Shown here piece by piece: positions 46,829-48,735 of a DNA stretch of 48,735 nucleotides; the stretch's first letter is position 1; the number at the start of each line of letters is the position of its first letter. This DNA comes from Alphaproteobacteria bacterium (GTDB lineage Bacteria > Pseudomonadota > Alphaproteobacteria > Rhodobacterales > Rhodobacteraceae). The notes beneath the pieces are model-generated. The model was given only the letters and a program-made list of their open reading frames with translations. It searched no databases and had not been told where the DNA came from. The position numbers and the translations under genes were made by a program. The stretch is from contig JAUIHM010000013.1 in NCBI GenBank assembly GCA_030432315.1, positions 1 to 48,735 of the forward strand, in the 5' to 3' direction.

Positions 46829-46965
46829 AGCACGGGCCGTCATCCGCTCTGTCTTCTGCGGACAGTGTCCGCTGCCGGCCTTTGCCGTAATCCCGTCCCG
46901 ACCACAGTCCGGGGCGGCATCGCACGGCCGTACCATTTCGCGGAACGCCGGCCAGCGATTAAATA

Positions 46966-46994
46966 TTCGGAAAACAGAACTCCCGTGATATAAA
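46966..46994 (+). promoter_or_regulatory. Candidate promoter of the aerolysin-like gene
   Basis: TTCGGA (46966-46971) and TATAAA (46989-46994) with a 17-base spacer lie in a markedly AT-rich tract about 90 bases upstream of the start at 47084. The -35 match is poor and the -10 is good. The ribosome site GGGGGA precedes the ATG by eight bases. Confidence 0.35.
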
Positions 46995-47083
46995 TACTTT
47001 TGCGCATGATGAATTTAACTGAGTCGCCGCAGCGCAACTATTCTTGAATTTCTGAAATAAAACATAATTGGGGGAATTAAATC

Positions 47084-48046
47084 ATGGCACTGTCAATCGA
47101 AATGACAATTCGCGGCGTATTGCTCGCGGGTCACTGGAAAACAGCCGAGGAACTGGACAATATTTCCTCGGAGAACAAACGCAATACACTGATCGTCATC
47201 CTGGCCAACACTTGCACCAACCAGAGCGTTGCCTACTTTCAGGGCTTCAATGATGAAAAGCTGATCGGCAAAGCCGCGATCTGGATCCTGCTTAAGGAAC
47301 TCGGCTTCCTTACCGGGCCGGACAGTTCGGAAAAGACCGATGACAATCAAAGAAACCTGCTGATTACCCTGCTGAATTCCCGCACCGACACTCCGGTCCC
47401 GGTCCTGCAGGGCAGGAACGACCTGCAACTGGTAACGACCGGGCTGGAGTGGTTCAACAAGTCGAAGACCGTGACCGGCATTCTGGAATTCTCGTGGGTC
47501 ATAGACGCCGCCAAGGTCGTTTCGACCACCCCGGACCTGATCGCCGAGCAGGTCTTCAGCAATCCGAGTCCGGAACCGATGGACGATTCCTTCACCATCG
47601 AAAAGGTGATCGAATCATCCTCCGAATTCTCGCACGACCACTCGTTCGAGTTCCAGATGGGCGTATCCACCCAGTTCAAGGCCGGCATCCCCTTCTTTGC
47701 CGAGAACAAGACGGCCGTGGATGTCACCACAGGTACGAAAAATACCTGGTCGATGGGCGAAACCAACACCACGACGCAGAAATACTCTCACAAGGTTGAA
47801 ATAGTCGTCCCCCCCAGGTCGACGATCAAGCGGTCTGCCGCGGTGACCAAGGGCATGCTGGATGTTCCCTACCGGGCCAAGATCCGCACCGCCGTCGGCA
47901 CGGAAATCTGGACCGAGGGCATCTGGTCAGGGGTTTCGACCTGGAACCTGGTTTCAAAACAGGAGACTGTCACATCCGAGGCCAGCACGGCGCAGAAACC
48001 GCTCGAGGAGCATCTGGAGGGTGTCCCGCCCCTCGTCGACGCCTGA
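47084..48046 (+). CDS. Predicted aerolysin/ETX-MTX2-type beta-pore-forming protein
   Basis: A 320-residue protein of two parts. Residues about 19-125 hold two related modules, each with an (N/D)xRNxLI block (NKRNTLIVIL at 31-40, NQRNLLITLL at 88-97), then FQG/LQG and NDxxL (YFQGFNDEKL, VLQGRNDLQL). Residues about 130-295 look like the aerolysin pore module: long Ser/Thr-rich strands with alternating polarity, QFKAGIPFFAENKTAVDVTT, GETNTTTQKYSHKVEI and the VVPPRSTIKR turn before a final strand pair. There is no signal peptide. Codon use and flanks are AT-richer than neighbours, suggesting transfer. The fold call is by pattern recognition, not alignment. Confidence 0.7.
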   Translation: MALSIEMTIRGVLLAGHWKTAEELDNISSENKRNTLIVILANTCTNQSVAYFQGFNDEKLIGKAAIWILLKELGFLTGPDSSEKTDDNQRNLLITLLNSRTDTPVPVLQGRNDLQLVTTGLEWFNKSKTVTGILEFSWVIDAAKVVSTTPDLIAEQVFSNPSPEPMDDSFTIEKVIESSSEFSHDHSFEFQMGVSTQFKAGIPFFAENKTAVDVTTGTKNTWSMGETNTTTQKYSHKVEIVVPPRSTIKRSAAVTKGMLDVPYRAKIRTAVGTEIWTEGIWSGVSTWNLVSKQETVTSEASTAQKPLEEHLEGVPPLVDA

Positions 48047-48066
48047 CGTCCGAAGCGTACGGGTTC

Positions 48067-48090
48067 GCGGGACGGGCCCGCACGCATTTT
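48067..48090 (+). terminator. Possible terminator after the aerolysin-like gene
   Basis: GCGGG (48067-48071) and CCCGC (48077-48081) with a 5-base loop are followed after five bases by TTTT (48087-48090). Short and weak, but it is placed 21 bases after the stop. Confidence 0.3.
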
Positions 48091-48191
48091 GCAGCGGAGA
48101 GTGTTGCAGGTACGGTCAGCCCGTGTCGCGAACGGCGGTGCGTGCCGGCCGATCCGCCCCGGCCGCAGGGATCATCCCCACCGGACCTGCG

Positions 48192-48259
48192 TTAACCTTT
48201 TCGGCCTGAGCCGAAAACGTAGGTATCAAAAGGGTACGGGTTGGGTATCGAAAGGGTAT
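48192..48259 (-). repeat. Phased TACC repeat element, copy B
   Basis: Read on the minus strand: ATACCC, ATACCC, GTACCC and ATACCT begin at 48259, 48248, 48237 and 48226, again exactly 11 bases apart. The same 15-mer ATACCTACGTTTTCG follows (48226-48212), then AAAGGTTAA (48200-48192). Between these last two is a perfect hairpin, TTTTCGGC/GCCGAAAA. GTTAAC lies outside on both ends (48191-48196, 48274-48279); the outer one includes TTAACCAT, a CtrA half-site-like word. It sits in the gap between two convergent genes. Confidence 0.75.
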
Positions 48260-48284
48260 CCGCCCGCCGCATGGTTAACGCGGC

Positions 48285-48735
48285 TCAGCCGGCCTTCGCG
48301 ACCCGTTCCAGATACTGGCCGTATTCGGTTTTCATGTACGGTTTCGCGAGGTCGCGCAGGGCATCCGCGTCGATCCAGCCGAGCTGAAACGCGATCTCTT
48401 CCGGACAGCCGATCTTGAGGTTCTGCCGCTCTTCGATGGTCCGCACGAAGTTCCCGGCATCGAGCAGGCTGGCATGGGTTCCGGTGTCGAGCCAGGCGAA
48501 ACCCCGGCCCATCCGCTCGACCGTAAGCTGTTGATCTTTCAGGTAGGAATTGAGAAGCTCGGTGATTTCCAGCTCGCCACGCGGGCTCGGTTTGACCGCC
48601 TTTGCCCGCGCCGGTGCGGTGCCGTCGAGCACGTAAATGCCCGTGACCGCGAAGTCGGATTTCGGCACCTCCGGCTTTTCCTCAATCGACAGAACCTTTC
48701 CCGATTTGTCGAACGCAACCACGCCGTACCGCTCC
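48285..48735 (-). CDS. rfbA: Glucose-1-phosphate thymidylyltransferase, C-terminal half
   Basis: Makes dTDP-glucose, the first step to dTDP-rhamnose for surface polysaccharides. About 150 residues are visible, starting inside the gene at the right window edge. Recognisable blocks are LSIEEKPEVPKSDFAVTGIY, RGELEITELLNSYL, GRGFAWLDTGTHASLLDAGN and GCPEEIAFQLGWI, all typical of RmlA/RfbA. The start and sugar-nucleotide-binding N-terminus lie outside the window. The stop at 48285 is 26 bases from the repeat element B side. Other rml genes would be expected beyond the edge. Confidence 0.95.
   Translation of the reverse strand, partial: ERYGVVAFDKSGKVLSIEEKPEVPKSDFAVTGIYVLDGTAPARAKAVKPSPRGELEITELLNSYLKDQQLTVERMGRGFAWLDTGTHASLLDAGNFVRTIEERQNLKIGCPEEIAFQLGWIDADALRDLAKPYMKTEYGQYLERVAKAG

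Noticed and set aside
46857..46871. Short hairpin GCGGAC-AGT-GTCCGC after the DsbA-like gene as terminator
   Set aside because: Six-base stem with no T-run following; too weak to call.

Overview
The window is bacterial chromosome, almost fully coding and GC-rich. It most resembles an alphaproteobacterium with Rhodobacterales-like gene order. The evidence is phosphatidylcholine synthase (Pcs), DUF2125 next to an extensin-family lipoprotein and tyrC, the block priA / transaldolase / DUF484 / xerC, and the run DedA-DsbB-HNH-esterase. The lineage call is an inference. I see no rRNA, tRNA, CRISPR array, insertion sequence or prophage.

Layout. 0-18 kb: nadE (cut by the left edge), a secreted 19-repeat MORN protein, truA, a ycjX-ycjF pair, ileS, pcs, an amino-acid ABC binding protein and permease (no ATPase nearby), a MotA/TolQ-like and MotB/OmpA-like pair with a very long coiled coil, chaC, DUF2125, an extensin-family lipoprotein and tyrC. 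18-31 kb: DUF1992, DUF1272, priA, transaldolase, DUF484, xerC, an unrecognised 4-TM protein, a bestrophin, a degenerate bufferin-like (DUF2282) peptide, a zinc-metallopeptidase homologue that has lost its active site, a DedA-family protein, DsbB, an HNH nuclease, an esterase and an aldo/keto reductase. 31-44 kb: a PepSY / cytochrome b561 / membrane-anchored LuxR operon, pntAB with a clear terminator, and a five-gene operon phbA-phbB-aceE-aceF-lpd. That operon joins pyruvate oxidation to the first two steps of polyhydroxybutyrate synthesis and supplies acetyl-CoA and NADH; PntAB next door can turn NADH into the NADPH used by PhbB. 44-48.7 kb: a glutathione S-transferase divergent from a WYL regulator, a small membrane protein, a DsbA/FrnE-like protein, an AT-richer gene for a predicted aerolysin-type pore-forming protein, and the end of rfbA.

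The most unusual signals are these: (1) the aerolysin-like protein with two N-terminal repeat modules and AT-rich flanks; (2) two intergenic elements 30 kb apart in opposite orientation, each with four TACC units at exact 11-bp spacing followed by the same 15-mer; (3) a pseudo-metallopeptidase and an orphan bufferin-like peptide lacking the two modifiable cysteines, lying side by side; (4) a homodimer-type pyruvate dehydrogenase operon fused to PHB genes; (5) a perfect 13-bp inverted repeat in the leader of the PepSY operon. Base composition appears to step up near 17.6-18.3 kb, close to the first phased-repeat element.
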